Shown: positions 38,490 to 39,009 of the stretch, in pieces
Layout of the letters: the number at the start of each line of letters is the position of its first letter
Numbering within the stretch: the stretch's first letter is position 1
Source: an uncultured Pelagibacteraceae bacterium
Lineage (GTDB): Bacteria > Pseudomonadota > Alphaproteobacteria > Pelagibacterales > Pelagibacteraceae
NCBI GenBank assembly: GCA_902632145.1
Contig: CACPBH010000005.1
Coordinates: forward strand, 1-39,009
Reading direction: 5' to 3'
DNA length: 39,009 bases
Translations under genes and position numbers: made by a program
The notes under the pieces: model-generated
What the model saw: only the letters and a program-made list of their open reading frames with translations
Databases searched by the model: none
Told to the model about the DNA's origin: nothing

Positions 38490-38530
38490 TTACAATAATA
38501 ATAGTATTATTATATTATAAAATATTGTAA
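38490..38530. promoter_or_regulatory. Palindromic AT-rich spacer between divergent accA and glcB
   Basis: The 60-base divergent gap holds the outer inverted repeat TTACAATA/TATTGTAA (38490-38497 and 38523-38530) and the inner palindrome AATAATA-G-TATTATT (38497-38511). Both promoters must lie in or near this gap. The symmetry suggests a shared operator, but AT-rich DNA yields such repeats by chance, so this is tentative. Confidence 0.35.
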
Positions 38531-38543
38531 AGATCGGCTCATA

Positions 38544-39009
38544 ATGAAAATGGTAGAAAAAAGTGGCTTAAAAGTTAGTTCAACTCTCCTCGAATTTATA
38601 AATAACGAGGTGATTCCGAACACTAACATTGATATTGATAAATTTTGGAACAAATTTTCGGAAGTTGTTCATGAATTGTCGCCAATCAATAAAGCTTTAA
38701 TTCAAAAAAGAGAAATAATACAAAAAAAATTAGACGATTGGCATAAATCAAATAAAGGTAAAGACTTTAATAAAAAAGAATACGTAAATTTCTTAAAATC
38801 AATCGATTATTTAATTGAAGAAAAAAACGACTTTAAGATAGAAACAGCCGATGTCGATGAAGAAATTTCCTCTATTGCAGGACCTCAGCTAGTGGTCCCA
38901 GTGGACAACGCTCGTTATGCATTGAATGCTGCAAATGCACGTTGGGGGAGTTTATATGATGCACTTTATGGCACAGATATTATATCAGGAAGTATAGGAA
39001 AAAGTTGGG
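38544..39009 (+). CDS. glcB: Malate synthase G (3'-truncated by window edge)
   Basis: Condenses glyoxylate with acetyl-CoA to malate. The frame runs open from the ATG at 38544 to the window end (155 codons) and is absent from the ORF track because no stop is reached. Identification rests on AGPQLVVPVDNARYALNAAN followed by RWGSLYDALYGTD, diagnostic of the GlcB form (about 720 aa). The N-terminus MKMVEKSGLKVSSTL also fits. A second ATG two codons later is possible. The gap to accA is 60 bases with no clear ribosome site. Confidence 0.93.
   Translation, partial: MKMVEKSGLKVSSTLLEFINNEVIPNTNIDIDKFWNKFSEVVHELSPINKALIQKREIIQKKLDDWHKSNKGKDFNKKEYVNFLKSIDYLIEEKNDFKIETADVDEEISSIAGPQLVVPVDNARYALNAANARWGSLYDALYGTDIISGSIGKSW

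Overview
This 39 kb window is very AT-rich and densely packed. It looks like core chromosome of a streamlined marine alphaproteobacterium, most likely SAR11/Pelagibacterales. That placement is an inference from gene content and order, compact AT-rich coding, a retinal-synthesis operon, a non-canonical alphaproteobacterial tRNA-His, HisZ-dependent short HisG, and DUF2093/DUF3035/DUF1289 family genes. I see no insertion sequence, prophage, CRISPR array or recent-transfer island. No gene-free stretch exceeds 300 bases; the longest is 244 bases, between tRNA-His and cspA.

Layout, left to right. (1) 1-5782, plus strand: a chain of overlapping or abutting genes. It holds the end of crtI, then crtB, crtY and blh (phytoene to beta-carotene to retinal), followed by ispH (isoprenoid precursors), thrB and rnhA. 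(2) 5775-13864, minus strand: rsmE, then a compact aa3-type cytochrome c oxidase operon (coxB, coxA, ctaB, an untracked 37-aa membrane peptide, ctaG, coxC, SURF1) that runs by small overlaps into thrC and a peroxiredoxin. (3) 13911-16937, plus strand: small redox and housekeeping genes (double CDGSH protein, haloacid-dehalogenase-like hydrolase, pirin, quinone oxidoreductase, DUF1289), then a minus-strand DUF2721 membrane protein. (4) 17403-25103, mostly plus strand: ubiA, an MsbA-like exporter, waaA, lpxK and lpxL (lipid A/Kdo), a convergent DUF2093 gene, purD and rsmD. (5) 25092-31564, minus strand: a NagD-like HAD phosphatase, ribF, ileS, lspA, a DUF3035 lipoprotein and pgi. (6) 31638-33673, plus strand: groES-groEL behind a good RpoH-type heat-shock promoter. 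(7) 33682-36786, minus strand: tRNA-His, hisS, hisZ, hisG in one tight cluster. (8) 37031-39009: cspA and accA on the minus strand, then the divergent 5' part of glcB (malate synthase G), cut by the window end.

Together the genes describe an aerobic cell that makes a retinal chromophore for a rhodopsin (not in this window), respires with an aa3-type oxidase and ubiquinone, and has a lipid A outer membrane. I did not find a clearly new multi-gene system. The observations most worth a second look are: tRNA-His lacking the encoded G-1 and placed 4 nt before hisS; a groEL/hisG terminator that also encodes the end of HisG; an AccA with a C-terminal membrane-like tail; glcB with no room for the glycine riboswitch reported in SAR11; the 37-aa peptide in the cox operon; and the structured non-coding DNA beside cspA.
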